NCBI GenBank assembly: GCA_945788485.1
Contig: CALZMB010000031.1
Span: forward strand, 1-13,766
DNA: 13,766 nucleotides
DNA from: an uncultured bacterium
Lineage (GTDB): Bacteria > Bacteroidota > Bacteroidia > Bacteroidales > Bacteroidaceae
Reading direction: 5' to 3'
Shown: in pieces, positions 1-7,104 of the stretch
Numbering within the stretch: the first letter of the stretch is position 1
Layout: each line of letters begins with the position of its first letter
Program-made: the position numbers and the translations under genes
Notes under the pieces: model-generated
Told to the model about the DNA's origin: nothing
Database searches by the model: none
What the model saw: only the letters and a program-made list of their open reading frames with translations

Positions 1-2143
1 CGACGGCCTCGTCATGATTCTCGACAAAGACAACGGAGACGCGAAATACTACTCTAAACGCCTGATGTGCCCAACAACGGGAATGGCATATAAAGACCCG
101 GCACCGAACATCTTCTCGTTCAACTCGCCCGAAGGCGCTTGCCCAAGATGCAACGGACTGGGATATGTGAACGAGATTGACATAAAGAAGGTCATCCCCG
201 ACAACTCGCTCTCCATACACGACGGTGCCATCGTGCCGCTCGGGAAATTCAAGAAAGAACTCATCTTCTGGCAAATCGACGCCATACTCTCAGACTACGG
301 ATGCTCGCTCAAGACACCTGTCGCCGAAATTCCGGAAGAAGCGCTGAACGAAGTGCTGTACGGAAGGCTGGCTGATGTGCGCATCGCAAAAGAGCTTGTA
401 AAGACATCTACAGACTATTTCACAGACTATCAAGGCGTGATGAAATATCTGCGCAACATCATTGAAGACGACGACACGGCGGCAGGACAGAAATGGGCAG
501 AACAGTTTCTGAATATATGCGAATGTCCTGAATGTAAAGGCAGACGCCTGACACGCGAGGCTCTGTCCTACCGTCTCGCGGACAAGAACATCTCTGAAGT
601 GGCAGCCATGGATCTCTCCGACCTGAAAGCTTGGATAACCGAACTGCCGCAGCATCTCGACGACAGCCAGCGCGCCATAGCCACGGAGATACTGAAAGAA
701 ATCAGCACACGACTGGGTTTCCTGCTCGATGTAGGGCTGCACTATCTATCCCTCTCACGCCCGTCGGCATCACTGTCTGGAGGCGAGAGCCAGCGCATAC
801 GCCTCGCCACACAAATCGGCTCGCAACTCGTCAATGTGCTGTATATTCTTGACGAGCCTTCAATCGGACTGCATCAACGTGACAACGACCGCCTCATCGA
901 CTCGCTGAAATCACTGCGCGACCTCGGCAACACCGTGATAGTGGTCGAACACGACAGAGACATGATGCTTGCTGCGGACTATATCGTCGATATCGGACCT
1001 CTTGCCGGGCGACGCGGAGGAGAAGTAGTCTTCCAAGGCACACCGCAAGAGATGCTCAAGCGCGACACGCTGACGGCGCAATATCTCTCTGGCAAACGCA
1101 GCATCCCGCTGCCCGCAGAACGCCGGAAGGGTAACGGGGAACAGCTTGTCCTGCACGGCGCACGCGGCAACAACCTCAAATCCGCTGATGTGGCTTTCCC
1201 CCTCGGCACACTGACTGTTGTCACAGGCGTCTCCGGCTCAGGAAAATCTACCCTCGTCAACGAGACGCTGCAACCTCTGCTGTCACAGCATTTCTATCGC
1301 TCGCTGAAACGCCCCCTGCCCTATGACAGCATCAGCGGGATGGAACATGTAGATAAGGTGGTCACCGTCGATCAGTCGCCTATCGGACGTACGCCACGCT
1401 CCAACCCCGCCACCTACTCCGGCGTCTTCTCCGACATACGCTCGCTCTTCGTGCAGCTGCCCGAAGCGAAGATACGCGGCTATAAGCCCGGACGCTTCTC
1501 GTTCAACGTCAAAGGCGGACGATGCGAGGTGTGCGGAGGCAACGGATATAAGAATATCGAGATGAACTTCCTGCCGGACGTCACAGTGCCATGCGAGGCG
1601 TGCCACGGCAAGCGGTACAACCGCGAGACGCTTGAAGTGAGATACAAGGGGAAGTCGGTTGGCGACGTACTCGACATGACGGTCAACCAGGCTGTCGAAC
1701 TCTTCGAGAACGTCCCGTCAATCCTCAGCAAGATAAAGACTTTGCAGGATGTCGGACTGGGGTACATCAAACTCGGGCAACCTGCCACCACACTCTCAGG
1801 CGGAGAGAGCCAACGTGTGAAACTCGCGGCAGAACTCGCAAAACGTGATACGGGGAAGACGGTGTATATACTTGACGAACCTACCACAGGCCTGCATTTT
1901 GAAGACATCCGCATCCTGATGTCTGTCATACAGCGCATCGTCGATCGCGGCAACACCGTCATCATCATCGAACACAACCTCGACGTCATAAAACTTGCTG
2001 ACTACATCATCGACATGGGACCGGAAGGCGGTGCCGGAGGAGGAACACTCGTTGCCTGCGGCACACCCGAAGAGGTCGTGGCTGCCGGCAAGGGCATAAC
2101 ATACAGGTTCTTAGCTGACGAGATGGCACGACAGAAACGATGA
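1..2143 (+). CDS. uvrA: UvrA, excinuclease ABC subunit A (5' end cut off by window edge)
   Basis: UvrA is the damage-sensing ATPase of nucleotide excision repair; it works as a dimer with UvrB in the cytoplasm. The reading frame is already open at base 2, so the ATG at 14 is internal. About 713 codons remain of a family length near 940, and the first Walker A is outside the window. Counting from that internal Met, the fragment shows a zinc-module half site (C43-x2-C46), ABC signature LSGGESQR at 254-261, Walker B LYILDEP at 276-282, second Walker A GVSGSGKST at 405-413, a complete C4 zinc module (C504, C507, C527, C530), second signature LSGGESQR at 594-601 and second Walker B ILDEPTTGLH near 619. 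The first zinc module reads CPTT, so the second of its four usual cysteines is Thr. The stop is TGA at 2141. The next gene follows on the same strand after 111 nt. The identification is certain. Confidence 0.98.
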   Translation, partial: DGLVMILDKDNGDAKYYSKRLMCPTTGMAYKDPAPNIFSFNSPEGACPRCNGLGYVNEIDIKKVIPDNSLSIHDGAIVPLGKFKKELIFWQIDAILSDYGCSLKTPVAEIPEEALNEVLYGRLADVRIAKELVKTSTDYFTDYQGVMKYLRNIIEDDDTAAGQKWAEQFLNICECPECKGRRLTREALSYRLADKNISEVAAMDLSDLKAWITELPQHLDDSQRAIATEILKEISTRLGFLLDVGLHYLSLSRPSASLSGGESQRIRLATQIGSQLVNVLYILDEPSIGLHQRDNDRLIDSLKSLRDLGNTVIVVEHDRDMMLAADYIVDIGPLAGRRGGEVVFQGTPQEMLKRDTLTAQYLSGKRSIPLPAERRKGNGEQLVLHGARGNNLKSADVAFPLGTLTVVTGVSGSGKSTLVNETLQPLLSQHFYRSLKRPLPYDSISGMEHVDKVVTVDQSPIGRTPRSNPATYSGVFSDIRSLFVQLPEAKIRGYKPGRFSFNVKGGRCEVCGGNGYKNIEMNFLPDVTVPCEACHGKRYNRETLEVRYKGKSVGDVLDMTVNQAVELFENVPSILSKIKTLQDVGLGYIKLGQPATTLSGGESQRVKLAAELAKRDTGKTVYILDEPTTGLHFEDIRILMSVIQRIVDRGNTVIIIEHNLDVIKLADYIIDMGPEGGAGGGTLVACGTPEEVVAAGKGITYRFLADEMARQKR

Positions 2144-2167
2144 GAACGAAAGAACATCAAGTACGCC

Positions 2168-2181
2168 ACGAAACGTTTCGT
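2168..2181. repeat. 14-bp perfect palindrome in the uvrA-UPF0371 spacer
   Basis: The sequence acgaaacgtttcgt is its own reverse complement. An overlapping gtacg/cgtac pair (2161-2165 and 2179-2183) allows a second fold, and a related stretch beginning ccacgaacgtt follows at about 2194. There is no T-run after it, so it is not a classical terminator for uvrA. It could be an operator or chance. No TAnnTTTG promoter was seen in this 111-nt gap, which fits transcription of the downstream gene from upstream. Confidence 0.4.
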
Positions 2182-2254
2182 ACGACACTAATGCCACGAA
2201 CGTTACGAACGCCCCAAAAAAACGAAACTAAATAACCACAATACAACAAAAAAA

Positions 2255-3733
2255 ATGAAAATAGGATTCGACAACGACAAATACTGTAGCATACAGTCGC
2301 AACACATCCGCGAACGCATCGCACGCTTCGACGGGAAACTGTATCTTGAACTCGGCGGGAAACTCTTCGACGACCACCATGCCTCCCGCGTGCTGCCTGG
2401 ATTCCAGCCAGATTCCAAGTTGCGGATGTTCTCCCAGCTCTCCGACACGATAGAGATAGTCATTGTCATCAGCGCGGAAGACATAGAGAAGAACAAAGTT
2501 CGCGCCGACCTCGGCATAACGTACGACGAAGACACGCTGCGCCTGCGCTCAGAGTTCCAGAACAGAGGGTTCTTCGTAGGCTCTGTCGTCATCACTCACT
2601 ACAACGGACAGCCTTCTGCCGACGCTTTCAGACAACGGCTCGGCAATATGGGCATAAAGACATACATACACTATCTCATCGACGGATACCCGCACAACGT
2701 GAAGCTCATAGCATCGGACGAGGGATTCGGCAAAAACGACTATGTCGTCACAGAGCGCCCCTTAGTGATCGTGACAGCCCCCGGTCCCGGCTCGGGCAAG
2801 ATGGCGGTGTGCCTCTCGCAGCTTTACAACGAGCACAAACGCGGCACAAGGGCGGGATACGCCAAGTTCGAGACTTTCCCCGTCTGGAACCTCCCACTGA
2901 AACATCCGGTCAATATCGCATACGAAGCGGCGACAGCCGACCTCAACGATGTCAACATGATCGACCCCTTCCACTACGACGCCTACGGCAAAGTTGCTAT
3001 CAACTACAACCGCGACATAGAAATTTTCCCTGTCCTCAACGCTCTCTTCGAAGGCATCTACGGCGAGAACCCGTACAAGTCGCCGACAGATATGGGGGTC
3101 AACATGGTGGGCTTCTGCATCAGCGACGACAGCGTATGCTGCTCTGCCGCACGCGAGGAAATCGTGAGGAGATACTACGACGCGCTGAACAAACGTGCTG
3201 AAGGCGCAGACAACCAGGACGAGATAAACAAGATACAGCTCCTGTTCACGCAGGCGTATATCACCACTGACACACGCCGCACCACCATCGCCGCAAAACA
3301 ACGCGCGAAAGAGTGCGGACACACGTCTGCCGCCATAGAACTCTCTGACGGAACCATCATCACCTCACAGTCCGGGCCGCTGCTCGGATGCTCCGCTGCC
3401 CTCCTGCTCAACGCGATGAAACATCTTGCCGGCATCGACCACGACGTGAAACTCATCCCGCAGAGCATGATAGAGCCGATACAGAAGACAAAGACATGCT
3501 ATCTCGGGAGCCGTAATCCGCGGCTGCATACTGACGAGGTGCTCGTCGCCCTCTCCGTCCTCAGCGACACCGACAAGAACTGCGCCGCAGCATTGCAACA
3601 GTTGCCAAACCTGAGAGGATGCCAAGTCCACATAACTGTCATGGTGAGCGATGTCGATAAACGAATCTTCAAGAAACTCGGCATCGGACTGTCTTGCGAA
3701 CCTATACAGAAATCGCCAAAACAAAATTTCTGA
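2255..3733 (+). CDS. UPF0371 / DUF1846 family protein
   Basis: This 492-residue protein matches the UPF0371 (DUF1846) family, which is conserved in many anaerobes and Firmicutes; as far as I know its biochemical role is not established. The length fits the family's roughly 490-500 residues. The start MKIGFDNDKYCSIQSQHI at the ATG at 2255 is the usual family N-terminus, and an A-rich tract sits just upstream instead of a Shine-Dalgarno sequence. A glycine-rich loop, APGPGSGKMA at 175-184, resembles a nucleotide-binding P-loop but has Met after the Lys. Other blocks that look family-typical are FETFPVWNLPLKHPVN (about 205-220) and DMGVNMVGFCI (about 279-289). No signal peptide or membrane segment is visible, so it is probably cytoplasmic. 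It follows uvrA on the same strand and is closed by the terminator at 3774-3830. The family call is firm; the function is unknown. Confidence 0.9.
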   Translation: MKIGFDNDKYCSIQSQHIRERIARFDGKLYLELGGKLFDDHHASRVLPGFQPDSKLRMFSQLSDTIEIVIVISAEDIEKNKVRADLGITYDEDTLRLRSEFQNRGFFVGSVVITHYNGQPSADAFRQRLGNMGIKTYIHYLIDGYPHNVKLIASDEGFGKNDYVVTERPLVIVTAPGPGSGKMAVCLSQLYNEHKRGTRAGYAKFETFPVWNLPLKHPVNIAYEAATADLNDVNMIDPFHYDAYGKVAINYNRDIEIFPVLNALFEGIYGENPYKSPTDMGVNMVGFCISDDSVCCSAAREEIVRRYYDALNKRAEGADNQDEINKIQLLFTQAYITTDTRRTTIAAKQRAKECGHTSAAIELSDGTIITSQSGPLLGCSAALLLNAMKHLAGIDHDVKLIPQSMIEPIQKTKTCYLGSRNPRLHTDEVLVALSVLSDTDKNCAAALQQLPNLRGCQVHITVMVSDVDKRIFKKLGIGLSCEPIQKSPKQNF

Positions 3734-3773
3734 AAACAGACATTCAAATAATTCTGCACAAAAAGCAGACAAA

Positions 3774-3830
3774 ACAAAACGACAGAACAGCATCGCCTTT
3801 TTACGGCATTATGCTGTTCTGTCGTTTTGT
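3774..3830. terminator. Bidirectional intrinsic terminator between convergent genes
   Basis: Perfect 20-bp inverted repeat with arms 3774-3793 and 3811-3830 (core gacagaacagcat / atgctgttctgtc) and a 17-nt loop. The arm ends give T-rich tails on both strands (gttttgt on +; gttttgttttg on -). It lies between the stop of the UPF0371 gene (3733) and the stop of the convergent rubrerythrin gene (3896), so it can end both transcripts. Confidence 0.9.
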
Positions 3831-3895
3831 ATAAACGCGTTTCATGCGACGCTTGTCCAAGTAGGAATCATCCACGTCCCATAAGCGTCAGGACA

Positions 3896-4435
3896 TCAAT
3901 AGTTCTCTGCATGTATCTCGAAGAACGATTGCGGATGCTGACATGTCGGGCAGAGCTTTGGAGCTTTTGTGCCGACAACAATATGTCCGCAGTTGCGGCA
4001 TTCCCACACCTTCACCTCGCTCTTCTCAAAGACAGCGGCAGTCTCTACGTTCTTCAAGAGAGCACGGTAACGCTCTTCGTGACGTTTCTCGATGGCTGCG
4101 ACAAGGCGGAACTTAGCGGCGAGCGCCTTGAAGCCCTCCTCCTCTGCCGTCTTCGCGAAACCTTCGTACATGTCGGTCCATTCGTAGTTCTCGCCAGCCG
4201 CTGCCTCTGCAAGGTTGTGGGCTGTGTCGCCGATGCCCTCAAGCTCTTTCAGCCACAACTTCGCGTGCTCCTTCTCGTTCTCGGCAGTCTGCAAGAAAAG
4301 AGCGGCAATCTGCTCATAGCCCTCTTTCTTCGCCACCGAAGCGAAATATGTATATTTGTTACGTGCCTGGCTCTCACCTGCGAAAGCGGCTTCCAGATTC
4401 TTCTCTGTCTGGGTTCCAGAATACTTTGTTGTCAT
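3896..4435 (-). CDS. rbr: Rubrerythrin
   Basis: Rubrerythrin is a cytoplasmic non-haem iron peroxidase that reduces hydrogen peroxide in anaerobes, taking electrons through its rubredoxin domain. The 179-residue protein has a ferritin-like four-helix domain with diiron ligands in ESQAR (E21), ENEKEH (E54, H57), the GENYEW segment (82-87), the EEEGF segment (98-102) and EKRH (E116, H119). A C-terminal rubredoxin-type site follows, with C146-x2-C149 and C162-x2-C165. The ATG at 4435 (MTTKYSGTQTEKNLEAAFAG) is preferred over an in-frame start at 4507. The longer version would add 24 unconserved residues and would be coded across the promoter. It is monocistronic: its own promoter is at 4477-4508 and a terminator follows. 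It diverges from an AraC-type gene, but the sequence does not show that the regulator acts on it. Confidence 0.97.
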   Translation of the reverse strand: MTTKYSGTQTEKNLEAAFAGESQARNKYTYFASVAKKEGYEQIAALFLQTAENEKEHAKLWLKELEGIGDTAHNLAEAAAGENYEWTDMYEGFAKTAEEEGFKALAAKFRLVAAIEKRHEERYRALLKNVETAAVFEKSEVKVWECRNCGHIVVGTKAPKLCPTCQHPQSFFEIHAENY

Positions 4436-4476
4436 AGTCTTTGTGTTTTTGGGAGTTAGTATTTCTTTTTTCGCTG

Positions 4477-4508
4477 CAAAATTACAACAATTCGCTCCAC
4501 CCTGCAAA
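4477..4508 (-). promoter_or_regulatory. Bacteroidetes-type promoter of the rubrerythrin gene
   Basis: On the minus strand TTTG (4508-4505) is followed after 20 nt by TAATTTTG (4484-4477). This fits the Bacteroidetes -33 TTTG / -7 TAnnTTTG pattern. The implied transcript start near 4470 gives a leader of about 35 nt before the ATG at 4435, which supports the shorter rubrerythrin start. Confidence 0.75.
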
Positions 4509-4605
4509 TAAATATCAGAAAAGAAATGGTAAATAAAGGAAAATACAAACTGACAGGCATTCTATTTTCTGTTTATCACTACATATTTTCATAAAAACAC
4601 CATGG

Positions 4606-4631
4606 TAATTTTGAAAAAATGTGTAATTTTG
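4606..4631 (+). promoter_or_regulatory. Possible -7 elements of the AraC-type gene
   Basis: TAATTTTG occurs twice on the + strand, at 4606-4613 and 4624-4631, both matching TAnnTTTG. The second lies 25 nt before the ATG at 4657 and would give a leader of about 19 nt. Neither has a TTTG at the expected distance upstream, so the promoter may be weak or activator-dependent. The rest of the 221-nt divergent spacer is AT-rich with no other clear site. Confidence 0.35.
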
Positions 4632-4656
4632 CACCATAAAGCAAACAACATACAAC

Positions 4657-5532
4657 ATGGAAAAGACGCGACAGCTGCAACAGATGTACAATCTTGTATG
4701 CAATGTGCCAAACGGCGCAAACATATATTTGCTTGATATGCCCCAGCTCTTCAGAGACGACGAGATGGACAACACCGTGCCGCATGTCCACACCTTCTAC
4801 GAGATAATCTGGTTTCAAGAGGACGGCGGCATACACACCATCGATTTCAAGCAATACAACATAGTGCGCAACACCCTGCTCTTCATCTCTCCAGGACAGG
4901 TGCATTTCTTCGACAACCCCATGATGTGCAAAGGTGTCATTCTGCGTTTCTGCACCAACATCATCAGCGAGGTCAGCCACACCGAGGATATGTTCATAAA
5001 ATACAATATGTTTAACACCTACGACGGAGAACCTCTCTACCACATTGGCGACGAAACCGCCGGAAGGCTGCACAACATCACTGAGTGTATGCGTTTGGAA
5101 AGCATGAACGACGGGGTTTTCGGACATACGGACATTCTCATGGCATATCTCAAAATCTTTATCATCACTGTCAACAGGTTCGGCGTGCAACACATGCAGC
5201 ACAAACTCGACGAGCAGAAATCATCACACCGACTTTTCGTCATGTTCCGGAAAATGGTTGAAGAGAAACTGACATCCATGCACACCGTAAGAGAATATGC
5301 CGACAAACTCAACGTCTCTGCCAAAACCCTCGCAAACAGTGTCGTGGAATGTACCGGCAAGTCGCCGTTAGTCTTCATCAACAACAGAATAGCCCTCGAA
5401 GCAAAACGCCTGCTCAAATACTCAAACATGACCGGGAAAGAGGTCGCCTACCACCTCGGCTTCGACGACCCCTCATATTTCGTCAAGTTCTTCAAGAGAG
5501 AAACGGGATTCCTTCCGTCGGAGTTCAAGTAG
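4657..5532 (+). CDS. AraC/XylS-family transcriptional regulator
   Basis: This 291-residue protein is a DNA-binding regulator. The N-terminal half is a cupin-like sensor fold: PHVHTFYEI at 42-50 supplies two His and a Glu, and ISPGQVHFF follows at 77-85, the usual AraC_binding pattern. The C-terminal quarter is a two-helix-turn-helix AraC domain. The first motif is around TVREYADKLNVSAKTLANSV (210-229) and the second around KEVAYHLGFDDPSYFVKFFK (261-280). It ends in the typical RETGFLPSEF. The ligand and targets cannot be read from the sequence. It starts 221 nt from the divergent rubrerythrin start and converges with the YqaA-type gene. Regulation of itself or of rubrerythrin is possible but unproven. 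The ATG at 4657 fits the domain limits and lies just after a promoter-like site. Confidence 0.93.
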   Translation: MEKTRQLQQMYNLVCNVPNGANIYLLDMPQLFRDDEMDNTVPHVHTFYEIIWFQEDGGIHTIDFKQYNIVRNTLLFISPGQVHFFDNPMMCKGVILRFCTNIISEVSHTEDMFIKYNMFNTYDGEPLYHIGDETAGRLHNITECMRLESMNDGVFGHTDILMAYLKIFIITVNRFGVQHMQHKLDEQKSSHRLFVMFRKMVEEKLTSMHTVREYADKLNVSAKTLANSVVECTGKSPLVFINNRIALEAKRLLKYSNMTGKEVAYHLGFDDPSYFVKFFKRETGFLPSEFK

Positions 5533-5652
5533 GCACGCATTCATCATTACATATCGGCTGATTCTCTCATCATTAAACGGATGGGAGTGGCTGACGGCAC
5601 CATGAAACGTTTAGGGGAGGGGATAGAAAAATGTCTTTCGTTGCATCATACG
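5533..5652. other. Convergent spacer without a clear terminator
   Basis: This 120-nt gap separates the stops of the AraC-type gene (+) and the YqaA-type gene (-). The only inverted repeat seen is a weak 6-bp pair, taaacg (5574-5579) and cgttta (5608-5613), without T-runs beside it. No gene is visible in it. Confidence 0.5.
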
Positions 5653-6108
5653 TCAGAAAATAAGTTCTGTGCCATAGATGAGTATGGCGTAGCGCAACAC
5701 TTTGCCGATGGAGATGGAGAGGAAAGTGATGAAGATGTTTGCGCGCATGAGGCCTAAGAGGATGGTGATGGCGCTGCCTATGACGGGTAGGAAGGCGAAG
5801 AAGCCCATCCATGCGCCTCTGCCTTTCATGAAACGCCCGGCTTTGTCTAAGGATGCCTTGCTGACATGGAGGTAGCGTTCGATCCAATCTATCCTGCCGA
5901 GGGTGCCTACCCAATAGTTGAACATCGAGCCGAGGATGTTGCCTGCGCTGGCATAGAGGACGAGGGGAAGGGGCTGGAGGCCTGCGGCATAGAGAGAGAG
6001 GAGAATGGCTTCGCTGCTCCAGGGGAAGAAGCTGCCTGCGACGAAGGCGGCAAAGAACATGCCCCAATAGCCGTAGCTTTCGAGTATAGGGAGAAGACTG
6101 TCTATCAT
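5653..6108 (-). CDS. YqaA/DedA-superfamily (VTT domain) membrane protein
   Basis: A 151-residue inner-membrane protein of the SNARE-associated/VTT (DedA) superfamily, short form, similar in size to E. coli YqaA. Members are linked to lipid scrambling or flipping and membrane homeostasis, but the substrate of this subgroup is not settled. Diagnostic stretches are GMFFAAFVAGSFFPWSSEAIL (16-36), GNILGSMFNYWVGTLGR (57-73), and FMKGRGAWMGFFAFLPVIGS (93-112) with the basic-loop-plus-proline pattern of the family. Four or five hydrophobic segments are visible. The start ATG (6108) is 9 nt past the stop of the membrane gene upstream, so it is the last gene of the purD operon. An overlapping 326-residue frame is an Arg/Pro/His-rich shadow. 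Confidence 0.88.
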   Translation of the reverse strand: MIDSLLPILESYGYWGMFFAAFVAGSFFPWSSEAILLSLYAAGLQPLPLVLYASAGNILGSMFNYWVGTLGRIDWIERYLHVSKASLDKAGRFMKGRGAWMGFFAFLPVIGSAITILLGLMRANIFITFLSISIGKVLRYAILIYGTELIF

Positions 6109-6117
6109 TGTGTGGGG

Positions 6118-7098
6118 TCAGAGGACGAAAAGTACTGTCTGGACGACCGCCGCGACGACAGCGACGGCGGAGGACAGCCAGAAGACAAAGGTGGAGAAAC
6201 GGTTGGAGGAGAAGGTGACAAAATGTCCGACAAGAGGGGCGGCGGCAGCGATGAGCACGGCGAGGGGGATGTGCCATGTCACGGCTCCGAAGAGGGGGAC
6301 TGCGGCGACGGCGAGGAGGAGAAGAAGGGAGAAGAGGGCAAGGAGGGTGAAGAACTGGTAGAGCATACGGACGTGTATCTTGTCGGCGTAGCTCTGCTTG
6401 AAGTAGTGGACTGCTGAGACGGCGAAGAGGAGGATGAGGAATGCCGTCAGACTTGTCTGTGTGTTGTCGGAGGGGAGCGGGCGGAGGACAATGGTTGCCG
6501 GGGCGGCGAGGAGGCTGAGCGTCTCTTCGGCGGGAATGAAGGATGTGTAGCATCGCTGCGCCACCTCACGTGCTTCGGGCACGAAGAGCAGAGGTAGGAC
6601 TATCCAGAACGGAGTGACGATGCCGAAGAGGGAGGCGAAAAACGACCTGACGGTGAAAGACATGAGATAAGCTGCCTCGGCTATCCAATAGACGGGGAGG
6701 AAAAGGAGCATCGGGGGCCACAGCGTCGCGGCGAGCCCAATGAAGAGGTATGCCCAATATTTCCTGCCTGTACGGCAGCGCTGCTGATAGGTGGTGAAAA
6801 TGAGCAACAGGGACATGATGACGGCGCACTGCACCGCCATCGCACGGTGGTCGCACAGGAGGTCGCCGCACATCATCATCAGGGCGATATATGAGCAGCT
6901 GACCATGCGGCTGTACTGTCGCATGAGGGCGTTGCGGTTGTTGATTTCTACCATCAGCGACACGCTGAGAACGAAGAACAGGAAAGCGGGCCATCCGGAG
7001 GGATGGGCGAAAAGACGCACCGCCCATAGTGCTGTGCTGAAGAGCAGCACTACGGGCAGCGTCCAACGGTTTGTGGCTATGCGTTTCTTACTATCCAT
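6118..7098 (-). CDS. Polytopic membrane protein, function unknown
   Basis: A 326-residue protein with a short basic N-terminus (MDSKKRIATNRW) followed by about ten hydrophobic segments, for example at about 13-29, 36-51, 67-83, 88-104, 115-139, 150-172, 218-234, 245-270, 275-295 and 302-326. No catalytic motif, cysteine cluster or soluble domain is visible, and I do not recognise a named family. It resembles the uncharacterised membrane proteins often found in Bacteroidales operons. The first in-frame start would be TTG at 7101; the ATG at 7098 is preferred. It lies 6 nt after the purD stop and 9 nt before the YqaA-type start, so the three genes are very probably co-transcribed and perhaps translationally coupled. 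The reading frame is strongly hydrophobic throughout, which supports a real gene; a transporter-like role is only a guess. Confidence 0.8.
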   Translation of the reverse strand: MDSKKRIATNRWTLPVVLLFSTALWAVRLFAHPSGWPAFLFFVLSVSLMVEINNRNALMRQYSRMVSCSYIALMMMCGDLLCDHRAMAVQCAVIMSLLLIFTTYQQRCRTGRKYWAYLFIGLAATLWPPMLLFLPVYWIAEAAYLMSFTVRSFFASLFGIVTPFWIVLPLLFVPEAREVAQRCYTSFIPAEETLSLLAAPATIVLRPLPSDNTQTSLTAFLILLFAVSAVHYFKQSYADKIHVRMLYQFFTLLALFSLLLLLAVAAVPLFGAVTWHIPLAVLIAAAAPLVGHFVTFSSNRFSTFVFWLSSAVAVVAAVVQTVLFVL

Positions 7099-7104
7099 CA
7101 AATA

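Noticed and set aside
14..16. ATG at the left edge as the start of uvrA
   Set aside because: The frame is open upstream to the window edge and the protein lacks the N-terminal UvrA region, so this Met is internal.
3827..4459. 210-residue plus-strand frame opposite rubrerythrin
   Set aside because: It is antisense to a certain gene, runs through the terminator arm and shows no domain.
5573..6553. 326-residue minus-strand open frame
   Set aside because: It overlaps two membrane-protein genes in another frame, is almost all Arg, Pro, His and Leu, and shows no domain. It is a shadow of GC-skewed coding DNA.
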